A stretch of DNA of 64,000 nt from Methylococcus capsulatus. GTDB taxonomy: Bacteria > Pseudomonadota > Gammaproteobacteria > Methylococcales > Methylococcaceae. The stretch spans positions 2,421,513 to 2,485,512 of the forward strand of contig NZ_CP104311.1 of the NCBI RefSeq assembly GCF_036864975.1, written 5' to 3'. Both the position numbers and the translations under genes were made by a program. The number at the start of each line of letters is the position of its first letter. Positions within the stretch are counted from its first letter, which is position 1. The notes under the pieces are model-generated. The model searched no databases. It worked only from the letters and a program-made list of their open reading frames with translations, and had not been told where the DNA came from. Shown here one piece after another: positions 28,801 to 36,631 of the stretch.

Positions 28801-29372
28801 TCACCAGCCGGCTCGGCCCTCTCATGGGAGAGGGCGAGGGCACCCGGGGGGAGACGCGGGTGGTCGTCGCTGGCCTTATCGTCGATATCCGTACCCGAGT
28901 GACCCGCAGCGGTCAGAAAATGGGCTTTCTGTCGCTGGACGACCGTACCGGCCGTATGGAACTGGCCGTCTATACGGAAACCTTCCAGCGCGACGGCCAC
29001 CATCTTGCCAAGGACGGTCTCATCGTTGCCGAGGGGATCCTGGGATACGACGAATATGCCGGGCAGACCCGCATCACCGCGGAAAGAATATTGAGCATCG
29101 AGGAGGCGAGGGCGCATTTTGCCCGCTGTCTCCGGATCGAATGGCCCGCTGCGGAGGCCGACAGTGTTCCTTCTTCATTCCTGGGGGAATTCAGGACGCT
29201 GCTCGACCGGTTTGCGGGGGGGAATTGTCCTGTCCATGTTGCCTACCGGGGACGGGGTGCGCAGACCGTGCTCCGTCTTGCTGATCGCTGGCGGGTCCAT
29301 CCCCGCGACGAGTTGCTGGGGAGCCTGAGGAAATGCATCGGCAGTTCCCGGGTCCAAGTGGTGTACCAGTAA
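25875..29372 (+). CDS. dnaE: DNA polymerase III alpha subunit
   Basis: 1165 residues, the replicative polymerase. Domains in order: PHP domain (1 to about 280, [15 protein letters not shown] at the start), polymerase palm with [24 protein letters not shown] (about 360-385) and the catalytic PDFDVDFC aspartates near residues 401-406, third acidic site in [10 protein letters not shown] (about 553), thumb and fingers, tandem helix-hairpin-helix ([18 protein letters not shown]), and the C-terminal OB fold near residues 985-1070. Length and architecture match gammaproteobacterial DnaE. It stands alone after a 579-base gap. Confidence 0.97.
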   Translation: [1165 protein letters not shown]

Positions 29373-29501
29373 TCTGGCAGAGGGAAATCCTCAGGTCCTC
29401 AGCCGCCGGATCGCCTCTTTCCTGGTCACGAAGTACAGCTTATTGAATTATAAAGGTAAAGTTGGACGGTAAAGAGGTTGTTTCAAGTTTGTAAAAAAAT
29501 C

Positions 29502-29529
29502 TAGACACCGGGAACTTTTCCGCTATACT
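29502..29529 (+). promoter_or_regulatory. Sigma-70-like promoter for the candidate small RNA
   Basis: TAGACA at 29502-29507 and TATACT at 29524-29529, each one base from consensus, with a 16-base spacer. Expected transcription start about 29536. It faces away from dnaE and the only thing downstream before the terminator is non-coding sequence. Confidence 0.65.
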
Positions 29530-29535
29530 TCTGCC

Positions 29536-29715
29536 CAGCCGTCAGGGATGGGGCCTCAGAGAGAGTCGTCAATGAGGAGGAGAGCCCTTCGGGGCAATCG
29601 ATAATTACAACAATAACGCAACTACCGATGCGCTTCGCAGGTAAACTCGGCGATAGCGTTGAAACAACAACAATAACAAAAAACGCTAAAAAGCCCGCCC
29701 TTGGCGGGCTTTCTT
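29536..29715 (+). ncRNA. Candidate structured small RNA
   Basis: A promoter, about 155 bases with no plausible reading frame, and an intrinsic terminator define an independent transcript. Visible structure: GGGCCTCA (29551) can pair with TGAGG (29573); a GCCC-TTCG-GGGC hairpin with a UUCG tetraloop at 29584-29595; a CCGA...TCGG stem around 29624-29650; and AGCGTT (29655-29660) with AACGCT (29682-29687). The 11-base word ACAACAATAAC occurs twice, at 29607 and 29667, exactly 60 bases apart, in otherwise unpaired A/C-rich linkers. I do not recognise the family. GGA motifs (GGGATGG, GAGGAGGAG) near the 5' end could bind a CsrA-type protein, which is speculation. Confidence 0.55.
29690..29715 (+). 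terminator. Intrinsic terminator of the candidate small RNA
   Basis: AAGCCCGCC - CTT - GGCGGGCTT stem-loop followed by TCTTAT on the plus strand and preceded by a run of A, so it can also work partly on the minus strand. GC-rich nine-pair stem. Confidence 0.8.
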
Positions 29716-30040
29716 ATGTCCGCCAGGGAGGGAGAATGAGGCGACCCCAAAAAGCCGCCCAGGAGGAGGAGAACAAAAACCGCGCAATAACCATCACTGG
29801 TTGAACTGCACCGCATCGTCCTATTGAACTTAGATAAATTATACCGAATTCGATGCGCATTAGTATCAGAGTTTCTTATGACGTCCATGCTTGACGTTTA
29901 TTATCGGTAAACAAAGGGGTATTCATCGCCCGTTCTGTATCGCAGGAAGCGCAAACCAAGGTTCGGGCATTCTATGGCGTGTTCGAGATCAAGAGCCATC
30001 AGCCCGTGAGTACCGTCCGAATGCTGGACGGAGTCCCGGT

Positions 30041-31114
30041 CTATCCCCACTCCTCCCTGTCGACGGCTGCGTCCGACAATCTGTCCGTCTGAAGAAAGCC
30101 ATCGCGCCTGGCCTGCACACCTTGTTTGAATCTGTCCGGCATGCGCTCCACGCTTTCATCGGCTATGGCTTCCAGAAGGTCCATTTCGGCCATGTCCTCG
30201 CTGGGGGCCGCCAGATAGCGCTTTTTCAGGCCGCCGTCACCGAACTGGTTGGTGATGGCCAGCATGAGGGCGATGCCGCGTTCCGGGTGGAGGTCCGATG
30301 CGTAGTTCTTTATCTTTCCAAGAAACTGGCGGAGCGCGCCTGCGGCGGTTTGGACCTGGGCCCGTTGAAAGGGCAGGTGAAGGGCAGATTTTTCGAAGCG
30401 GCCGGTCCAGGGAGCGCGGATGAGATTGAATGCTGGGTCGAGCGCGATACCCGTTCGGGCGTCAACACCGCCGTTGGGTCTGTTCGTGCAGGCGATGAGA
30501 CCGTCGGCGATGCGGACGCGGGCGGTGGGTGCGTCTTCGCGCGGGTTGGCCGCACCGAGGAGTCGTATGACGTGTTATTCCAGACTCGTGACGAGTGGCG
30601 CAGTAGCGGGCGCCGGCGGGGCCGGGTGGGATCCGATCCGTTTCAGCAGTTCCGCGCGGTCGAACCCGTGGCCGGTACAGTCACGCGCAGCCCGTATCTC
30701 GGCATGCAGCACGATGTGTTCCGCGTCTGGCGGGAAGCTCCACTATGCCGCTTTCTCCCATATCAGTTCCGCCGTGGCGTCGTATATTTCCTCGGACCAG
30801 TTTTCGTCCGGGCCGACGGCGGTTGCGACGCCTATCGTCATGAGGTTGGGATTGAACCCACGGCGATACAGCACCCAAGCGGGGTTGATGACCAGGCCGG
30901 CATGATAGGCCGTGTCCGCTTCGTCGGCGTGCTGATGGATCCGGCCGCCAGCAGCCACGAGGTAGTGACAGGATTCGCTGGACCTGGGATTGGCGAACAG
31001 AACCTGGGCGGTTTCCATGCCTGAGTAGCCATGGATGACAACGGCCAGAGGTTTATTGCCACGCCAGCTGTGGGTGAAGTTATCGACGCGGCAGCCGATC
31101 CATTGTTTGAGCAT
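30041..31114 (-). pseudogene. Peptidoglycan amidase plus chitosanase-like domain, interrupted by two in-frame stops
   Basis: One frame spans 358 codons with only two stops, TAG at 30743-30745 and TAA at 30575-30577. Codons 1-123 are an Amidase_2 (N-acetylmuramoyl-L-alanine amidase) domain with the zinc histidine in VVIHGYSG and the ESCHYLVAAGGRIHQH pattern. After TAG the same domain continues in frame: PPDAEHIVLHAEIRAARDC supplies the second histidine and the cysteine ligand. After TAA comes a domain with LALDPAFN-like entry (GIALDPAFNLIRAPW) and GIALMLAITNQFGDGG, resembling the chitosanase-like C-terminal domains of bacterial peptidoglycan hydrolases. No start codon exists between the TAA and 30265, so the C-terminal part cannot be an independent gene. 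Truncation at TAG would remove two zinc ligands. Confidence 0.7.
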
Positions 31115-31125
31115 GGCAGGCTCTC

Positions 31126-32379
31126 CTATCCCAATATGCCGCGCTCGCCGGTGAGCGGCGGTACGGCCGGCGTATTGCCAGCCGACTGGTCGGCAGATGC
31201 CTGAGGGCTCTGCCGCTCGCGCCGCTGCTCGTCATCCTTTACCGCCAGGACGCCGCGAAGCTTGAGCAGATTCTGCAGCGCGGCGTACCAGAAAGGCGCG
31301 CCGAGGCTGAGGAGAAACACCGAGAGAATCATGCCGATCGGATTGACCTCACCCCATCGCTCCAGCCATCCCTTGCTGCTGCCGAGGACGTTGATGAGAC
31401 CGAGGTCTTGCAGATGTTCCAGGTCGGTTCTGACATCGACCCATCCGCCATTGCTGAGTGGAATGGGAACCGGGGACGGTACCGCCGCCACGCCTGCCAG
31501 TGCGCTCAGAGCGGCCGCCGGTTTGCCTTTGGGTGCCTCCGGCCGGTCGGGAACGGCTGTCGTGCCGTCTGGGCCTTTCGTGTGCAGAGGGGCACTGCCG
31601 GAAGGAGGCGAGGGAATCTTCGATCGGGAGACCGCGCTGGCCTTTTCGGGACCGGCGGCATCATGTGGCCGCTGGTCAAGCTCGAAAGCCTTTTGGACCA
31701 GGGTGTTTCGCAGACCTTCGTCGACGGTCAGCCGGTTGATGATGTCGATGGTGTCGAGTTGAACCGCGACGACGATCACGGTCGAACAGGCTACGGTGAT
31801 CAGCCGGGTGGTGGCGGTAAAACGTTCGGAAACCCGGTCGATGGTCTGATCGAACCAGCCGTTGATCTTGGCCACCAGACGGCTATTGGCCTCCTGCAAC
31901 AGCGCCTTACTGTGGCGCACGTTGGTCGCGAGTTCCGGATGGCTCAACTCGAGCTGCAAGGCGCAGGCCCGGACGTTTTCGAGCGTGGCCGCCGGATCCT
32001 CGATACCGTTTTTTTCCAGCATCTTGGTGAGTATTTGCCGGGCGGAGTCGGACAGGCGGTTCCTGTCATCCCTCGGCGTCTGGCCGCTGGCGATGTCGAG
32101 CAGCAGCTTGGTGAATTCCTCGCGGTGTATCGTGGCGCCGAGTCGCTGTCCTACGTGGCTGATCATGGGGTGGGTAAGGAGGGCGCGGGAGACCTGCTCC
32201 GCCATTTCGCGGCTCAGACTGGGATCGATCTGCCGCAACAAATCGCCCAGCCCGCGTGCGAGATGTTTTCCCCGGGTGTTCGCCACATCGGTGATGAGCT
32301 GGGTCAGCACAGTCACCGCCATACTGGCGATGAGCATGACGACGGAAATCCCCAGCAATAGGTCGATGGTTTTCAGCAT
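31126..32379 (-). CDS. Membrane protein of unknown function
   Basis: 417 residues; not a family I can name. N-terminal helix (LLLGISVVMLIASMAVTVL), a cytoplasmic or periplasmic alpha-helical region (about 30-195), a second helix near residues 195-215 (RLITVACSTVIVVAVQL), a Pro/Ala/Ser-rich linker (about 245-300) and a C-terminal helix (GMILSVFLLSLGAPFWYAAL) followed by a charged tail. It ends 12 bases before the peptidoglycan hydrolase pseudogene begins and probably belonged to the same transcript. Start with ATG at 32379. Confidence 0.7.
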   Translation of the reverse strand: MLKTIDLLLGISVVMLIASMAVTVLTQLITDVANTRGKHLARGLGDLLRQIDPSLSREMAEQVSRALLTHPMISHVGQRLGATIHREEFTKLLLDIASGQTPRDDRNRLSDSARQILTKMLEKNGIEDPAATLENVRACALQLELSHPELATNVRHSKALLQEANSRLVAKINGWFDQTIDRVSERFTATTRLITVACSTVIVVAVQLDTIDIINRLTVDEGLRNTLVQKAFELDQRPHDAAGPEKASAVSRSKIPSPPSGSAPLHTKGPDGTTAVPDRPEAPKGKPAAALSALAGVAAVPSPVPIPLSNGGWVDVRTDLEHLQDLGLINVLGSSKGWLERWGEVNPIGMILSVFLLSLGAPFWYAALQNLLKLRGVLAVKDDEQRRERQSPQASADQSAGNTPAVPPLTGERGILG

Positions 32380-32571
32380 TGCCGAATCCTCCGATTGGCG
32401 AGAAACGCGGAGCCAGGCTGTGCGGTCCGGTGGAAAGGGCGGACCTTCCCTGTTCGAGGAACCGCTTGCCGAAATGGTGTTACCGCAGTTTAGCCGGAAA
32501 TCCCTCCGCGGCGATATTCGTGATGCATTCCCGGCAGTCGAAGCCGGCGTAAGGAGGACAGAGGGGCTATG

Positions 32572-33048
32572 TTAATCCGCGAGGAAGCCGCGGAGAAAAC
32601 GCTTCATAGCTGTCTTGAGAGCCAGCACCGCGCAGTAGAGCCGTGATTGCTGCACCAGCGCGTGTGCCCAGCGCAGCAGCCGCATGATCCATTCGTAGAG
32701 CCGGGCGAACCACGCGAACGACATGAGCGCCGGCCGCGTCAGTCTGAAGACTCGGGCAACCAGCAGCGTGCCCAGCAGCTTGGCGGCGATTTCCATCAGG
32801 ATGCCGGCAGTCACTGCACCGTGCACCATCAGCGCCACTGCGCCAACGTTGAGGGGTGTGACCAGAGCCAGCGGGAGGGCGAGGGCGGCCAGTGCCAGGT
32901 TCGGCGAGGCTTGCGAAAGCCAAGCATCGAAGCGTTCCAGATGCAACAGGCGTGAGAGCCGTTGGCCGAGAATGGTCAACAGGTCCCAGAGCCATTCTTC
33001 AAACAGGACCAGAATGGCGAGGATGGAGAGGAAAAGCTGTTTCAGCAC
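32572..33048 (-). CDS. Small membrane protein of unknown function
   Basis: 158 residues beginning MLKQLFLSILAILVLFEEW. The N-terminal helix and a long hydrophobic middle (LALAALALPLALVTPLNVGAVALMVHG) indicate at least three membrane segments; the C-terminal third is basic with many Trp, Arg and Leu. I recognise no catalytic motif. It lies between the previous membrane protein (192 bases away) and the DUF1269 gene, all on the minus strand. Confidence 0.65.
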   Translation of the reverse strand: MLKQLFLSILAILVLFEEWLWDLLTILGQRLSRLLHLERFDAWLSQASPNLALAALALPLALVTPLNVGAVALMVHGAVTAGILMEIAAKLLGTLLVARVFRLTRPALMSFAWFARLYEWIMRLLRWAHALVQQSRLYCAVLALKTAMKRFLRGFLAD

Positions 33049-33116
33049 GGTCGGTCGACGAATTCGGTATGACCAGAACGAGGGCGGGTGAGGATGACGC
33101 CACCCGCCCCGACGTT

Positions 33117-33626
33117 TCAGGCCGAGAGATTGGCCGAGCGGTGTGCGGCGAGGAGCTTCTGCAACGCTTCCTCGCTTTCCTTCGGCAGGTTGGTATAGAG
33201 AATCTCGCCACCAAACCGGGCCAGTTCGGGCTCGACCTTATCCCGCGTGATGTTGCGCAGCGCCATGAAGATCGCGGAGGTGCCGGGCCGCATCTTTTCA
33301 CTGATGTTCTTGATGAAGCCGTCGTCGATCCCGTAGTCGCTCAAGGAACCGCCGATCGCACCCGCCGCGGCTCCCACCGCCATGCCCGCCAGCGGCGACA
33401 GAAAAATGAGTCCGATCAGCGCACCCCACAGCGCGCCGGAAGTGGCTCCGATGGTAGTGAGGTCCACCGCCTGATGGAGTTTGATTTTGCCGGACTCCTT
33501 GTCGCGCACCACGACACAGGCATCTTCCAGGTCGACCAAATAGCCGCGCTGCAGGCGTTTGAGTGTGGCCATGACTTCGGCGGCGCGGAATTCGTCCGGG
33601 TAGACGATAGAGATCAGTTCAGCCAT
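33117..33626 (-). CDS. DUF1269 domain protein with glycine-zipper segment
   Basis: 169 residues. The N-terminal MAELISIVYPDEFRAAEV and QRGYLVDLEDACVVVRD, a central Gly/Ala-rich hydrophobic segment (LIGLIFLSPLAGMAVGAAAG) and the C-terminal GTSAIFMALRNITRDKV correspond to DUF1269, a family of membrane-associated proteins without a settled function, often stress linked. The start is preceded by ggagt within 10 bases. A single gene in its own right, 68 bases from its nearest neighbour. Confidence 0.78.
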   Translation of the reverse strand: MAELISIVYPDEFRAAEVMATLKRLQRGYLVDLEDACVVVRDKESGKIKLHQAVDLTTIGATSGALWGALIGLIFLSPLAGMAVGAAAGAIGGSLSDYGIDDGFIKNISEKMRPGTSAIFMALRNITRDKVEPELARFGGEILYTNLPKESEEALQKLLAAHRSANLSA

Positions 33627-33713
33627 TCGTGGACTCCTTGGTGGTTGATGGTCGTAGGGATCAGGCGCGGCCAGGGAACCTGCGCCGCCGCTATGGTAGC
33701 CCGATCGGAGTCA

Positions 33714-34088
33714 TCAGCGTATGGCGGAAACGAGGAAGATTCCGAAGGCGAGAGCAATGAGCCCCCACAGACGGATGATGGCTTCCGGCTGCCGGGCCCA
33801 CAACTCGATGAGATTCGTGAGCCGGGCGCGACCGAGGACGATAACGATCACGGCACCGGCCAGAGACAGATAGCCAAACGCAGTGAACGTCCGAGGGTAC
33901 GCGGAGCCGGCGGCGGCCAGGAGCAGGGCGGCGCCGAGTGCCAGACGCAGGGCGGCAGCATAATGCACGCTTTTCGGCGTGGCCCAGAAATTCCGGACGA
34001 GCCCGACGAAATCCGCGGGTCTGATCAACCCGAAAGCCCCAAAGGATGCGATCAGCATGCCGAACATCGCAACGATCAGACGCATCAT
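33714..34088 (-). CDS. Small integral membrane protein
   Basis: 124 residues with four predicted helices (LIVAMFGMLIASFGAFGLI; YAAALRLALGAALLLAAAG; FTAFGYLSLAGAVIVIVLG; IIRLWGLIALAFGIFLVSAI). No motif indicates an activity. It follows the RNase T2 gene by one base, so it is probably the last gene of a murF - RNase T2 - membrane protein transcript. It uses ATG at 34088, with a second ATG next to it. Confidence 0.7.
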   Translation of the reverse strand: MMRLIVAMFGMLIASFGAFGLIRPADFVGLVRNFWATPKSVHYAAALRLALGAALLLAAAGSAYPRTFTAFGYLSLAGAVIVIVLGRARLTNLIELWARQPEAIIRLWGLIALAFGIFLVSAIR

Positions 34089-34089
34089 G

Positions 34090-35103
34090 TCAGCCCCCTG
34101 TCTCGATTCTGGATAGGAACTGGCGTCCCATCGAGTCCAGCCGGAAGCGGCTTCCGCAGTTCGAGCCGCTGCTTTTGCCGGCCAGGGGAAGCAAAGAGCC
34201 GAGACTGGCGCCGGGTTTGAGCTCGGAAGGCAGGTTGACGCGGATCTCGACCAGCATGCCGTGCTCGCAGTTCAGCCCAATCCGGTCACGGGCCCCTCTG
34301 CCCAAGGCCGCATCCAATCGGGCGAGAAACTCTTCGGTGCGTACCGTTCGTCCGATGCGGTCTGCGACAAAATCCGCGATGCCGGAGCCGTTGAACTGGC
34401 GCGTCAGGTCGGCGGCCAGGGCGAAATAGGCATCGCTCGACATCGCGGTCTGGCAGGTGCCGTGCTTGTGCCATTCGTGGCGTTCCAGGCACGATGCGGT
34501 TCCGGGCATGACCTCGGCCAGAGAGGCTTTTCTGACCGGATCGAGAGTGATCGGGGGATAGTCGCAGAAATCGCGCCTGGGCTGCTTCACCTCTCCGCAG
34601 AAGCCGTAATCCGTGCCACAGCCCGACTTGTTCGGCCACAGGCCGTGGAGGCTGAAGTGGCGGGCGGAATAGGCCACCGGATCGGCCAGGCGGCATTCCG
34701 GCTTGTCGGGTTTGAGTTCGCAGAAGGCCGGCTCCCAGCTCAGGGCCAGCACGTAGGCGTCCGCCTGGCCGGCGACATCGCATCGCTCCGCGGCCGGTTC
34801 GGCTGCCGCGCCCGGCTGCAGCCGGCCGCAGTCCCGGCCCACCCACCGTTCGGGCGGATTGGCCGAGGGCAACCGGAGCCGGTACCAGCGGGCGTCCCAC
34901 CGTCTGTCGGCCTCGATCACGGGATAAGCCTTGCCTGCCGTGACGCGGGCACCGTCCGGGTTGGTCAGCTTGTTTTTCGAGACATAGGCCGGACAATCCC
35001 GCCCAGCGGAGAATGTGCCTTCGACTGGCACGGCCATCGCTACGGCCGGGTTTTCCAGCCACAGCAGCAGGCTCAGGAGCGCTTTGAAACCGGACGGTTT
35101 CAT
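34090..35103 (-). CDS. Ribonuclease T2 family protein, secreted
   Basis: 337 residues. Signal-like N-terminus (FKALLSLLLWLENPAVAMA), then an SH3-like region (about 30-105), then the RNase T2 fold. Both catalytic segments are present: CAS1 FSLHGLWPNKSG and CAS2 RHEWHKHGTC, including the catalytic histidines, plus several cysteines for disulfides. RNase T2 enzymes cut single-stranded RNA in the periplasm or outside the cell. Its ATG overlaps the murF stop by four bases, an unexpected pairing of a cell-wall enzyme with an extracytoplasmic nuclease. Confidence 0.88.
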   Translation of the reverse strand: MKPSGFKALLSLLLWLENPAVAMAVPVEGTFSAGRDCPAYVSKNKLTNPDGARVTAGKAYPVIEADRRWDARWYRLRLPSANPPERWVGRDCGRLQPGAAAEPAAERCDVAGQADAYVLALSWEPAFCELKPDKPECRLADPVAYSARHFSLHGLWPNKSGCGTDYGFCGEVKQPRRDFCDYPPITLDPVRKASLAEVMPGTASCLERHEWHKHGTCQTAMSSDAYFALAADLTRQFNGSGIADFVADRIGRTVRTEEFLARLDAALGRGARDRIGLNCEHGMLVEIRVNLPSELKPGASLGSLLPLAGKSSGSNCGSRFRLDSMGRQFLSRIETGG

Positions 35104-36449
35104 TCCGGTTTCGCCAGCGCCTTGACCGCGCGTTCCATCTGCATGAAGCGCGAGCCTTTGACCAGCAGCGTGGCCCCGGGACGGTCAGCGGATGCCAGTG
35201 CCGCGATGAGCTGGTCCATGGAGCCGAAGTGGCGGCCGTTGGTGCCGAAAGTCTGGACCGCTTCGGAGCACAGTTCGCCCAGACCGAGCAGGGTATCGAT
35301 GTCGCGCTCACGCGCATAGCGGCCGATTTCGCGGTGAAATTCCGGGCCCTGGGCACCGACTTCCCCCATGTCGCCCAGGGCTAGGATGCGCGGCTGCGGA
35401 AAGCCGGCGAGCATGTCGATCGCCGCCCTTACGGAATCGGGGTTGGCATTGTAGGTGTCGTCGATCAGTCTGGCGCCAGTTCGTGTGCGCAGTTGGACGC
35501 CGCGGCCGGCGACCGGGCGGAAGGATTCCAGACCTTGGCGTACGGCCGCAGGAGGCACGCCGGCCGCCAGCGTAGCCGACGTCGCAGCCAGCGCGTTGTG
35601 GACGTTGTGTTCACCGGCAAGCGGGAGCGTGGCTTGCCAAGAGCCGGCAGGAGTCGTGATCGAAACTTCGGTGAAACCGGCGCTGGCCCGGAATGTCCCA
35701 CTGACGGCTGCTGTTCCGTGGCGCGCGAAATCGATCACCTGGCGCGTTCCGGCCAGCTCTCGCCAGATGCCCGCACAGGCGTCATCCGCAGGGAACACGG
35801 CGGTGCCATCGGGTGGTAGTGCCGCGATCACTGATCCGTTTTCGTGGGCCGTGGCTTCCACGCTGGCCATGAATTCCTGGTGTTCGCGTTGAGCGTTGGT
35901 CACTAGCGCCACGGTGGGTCGGGCGAGACTGGCGAGGTAGGCGATTTCGCCCGGATGATTCATGCCGAGTTCGAGCACGGCAATGCGGTGGCCGGCTTTC
36001 AGTTTGAACAGCATCAGCGGGAGTCCGACGTCGTTGTTGAGATTGCCGCGCGTCGCCAGGCGGCGCTCCTCACCGAATGCGACCGCCAGAATGGCAGCGA
36101 TCATCTGCGTGACGGTGGTCTTGCCGTTGCTGCCGGCGACCGCGATCAGCGGCATATCGAACTGCGCGCGCCAGGCGGCGGCTGCGGCACCCAACGCTTT
36201 GCGTCCGTCCGGAACGACGATCTGCGGCAGGTAGGTGTCGATCCGCCGTTCCACAACCAGTGCCGCGGCCCCTCGATCCACCGCATCGGCGATGAAATCA
36301 TGGGCATCGAAGCGGTTTCCCCGCAGGGCGAAGAACAGCGCGCCGGGCCGGATGGTACGGGTGTCGGTCGAGACGCCGTCGAAACCGGTTTCGGCATCGC
36401 CGCTCAGTTTGGCGTCAGGAATGTGCTTTGCGAGCTCGCCTAAATTCAT
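35100..36449 (-). CDS. murF: UDP-N-acetylmuramoyl-tripeptide--D-alanyl-D-alanine ligase
   Basis: 449 residues. Mur-ligase domains in order: N-terminal UDP-binding domain (FDGVSTDTRTIRPGALFFAL), central ATPase with VAGSNGKTTVTQM (about residue 105) and ELGMNHPGEIAYL, and C-terminal ligase domain with IDDTYNANPDS. Adds D-Ala-D-Ala to the muramoyl tripeptide in the cytoplasm. Normally murF lies inside the dcw cell-division cluster; here it is alone with an overlapping RNase T2 gene, so either it has moved or a second copy exists elsewhere. Confidence 0.94.
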   Translation of the reverse strand: MNLGELAKHIPDAKLSGDAETGFDGVSTDTRTIRPGALFFALRGNRFDAHDFIADAVDRGAAALVVERRIDTYLPQIVVPDGRKALGAAAAAWRAQFDMPLIAVAGSNGKTTVTQMIAAILAVAFGEERRLATRGNLNNDVGLPLMLFKLKAGHRIAVLELGMNHPGEIAYLASLARPTVALVTNAQREHQEFMASVEATAHENGSVIAALPPDGTAVFPADDACAGIWRELAGTRQVIDFARHGTAAVSGTFRASAGFTEVSITTPAGSWQATLPLAGEHNVHNALAATSATLAAGVPPAAVRQGLESFRPVAGRGVQLRTRTGARLIDDTYNANPDSVRAAIDMLAGFPQPRILALGDMGEVGAQGPEFHREIGRYARERDIDTLLGLGELCSEAVQTFGTNGRHFGSMDQLIAALASADRPGATLLVKGSRFMQMERAVKALAKPE

Positions 36450-36631
36450 CGGAAGGTTTCATCCAGGACGGAAAATGGCTTACCTTGTCGTGCCGGGTAT
36501 TTTCACGATTTGGTGATTATCGCACGGTGTCGGGGCGGATTTTGCCGGACGAGCGACGCCTCCTCGGAGTCAAGCCAATGCAATATTGTGCCGATAGACT
36601 GGTCGGCACAACAACATCGGAGGGGTGTGTC

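Larger units (their letters stand above)
29373..30040. other. 668-base gap between dnaE and the hydrolase pseudogene
   Basis: Apart from the promoter, small RNA and terminator at 29502-29715, nothing coding is convincing. Bases 29716-29790 contain GGAGG-rich text (CAGGGAGGGAGAATGAGG, CCAGGAGGAGGAG) that loosely echoes the 5' part of the small RNA. 29800-29925 is AT-rich. An open minus frame of 88 codons at 29622-29888 runs straight through the terminator and small RNA and is not believed. Confidence 0.5.

Noticed and set aside
29622-29888. Minus-strand open frame of 88 codons
   Set aside because: It runs across the small RNA and its terminator, is rich in Cys and Phe from A/C-rich DNA, and has no ribosome site.
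30743-30745. TAG as pyrrolysine codon
   Set aside because: Pyrrolysine is confined to a few lineages with its own pyl genes, which are not seen here, and the residue position is not a known pyrrolysine site. Nonsense mutation is more likely.
29891-31024. Long plus-strand open frame of 377 codons antisense to the hydrolase
   Set aside because: Its translation has no domain or signal pattern, while the minus strand encodes recognisable amidase and chitosanase-like motifs in one frame. It is a shadow created by codon bias.
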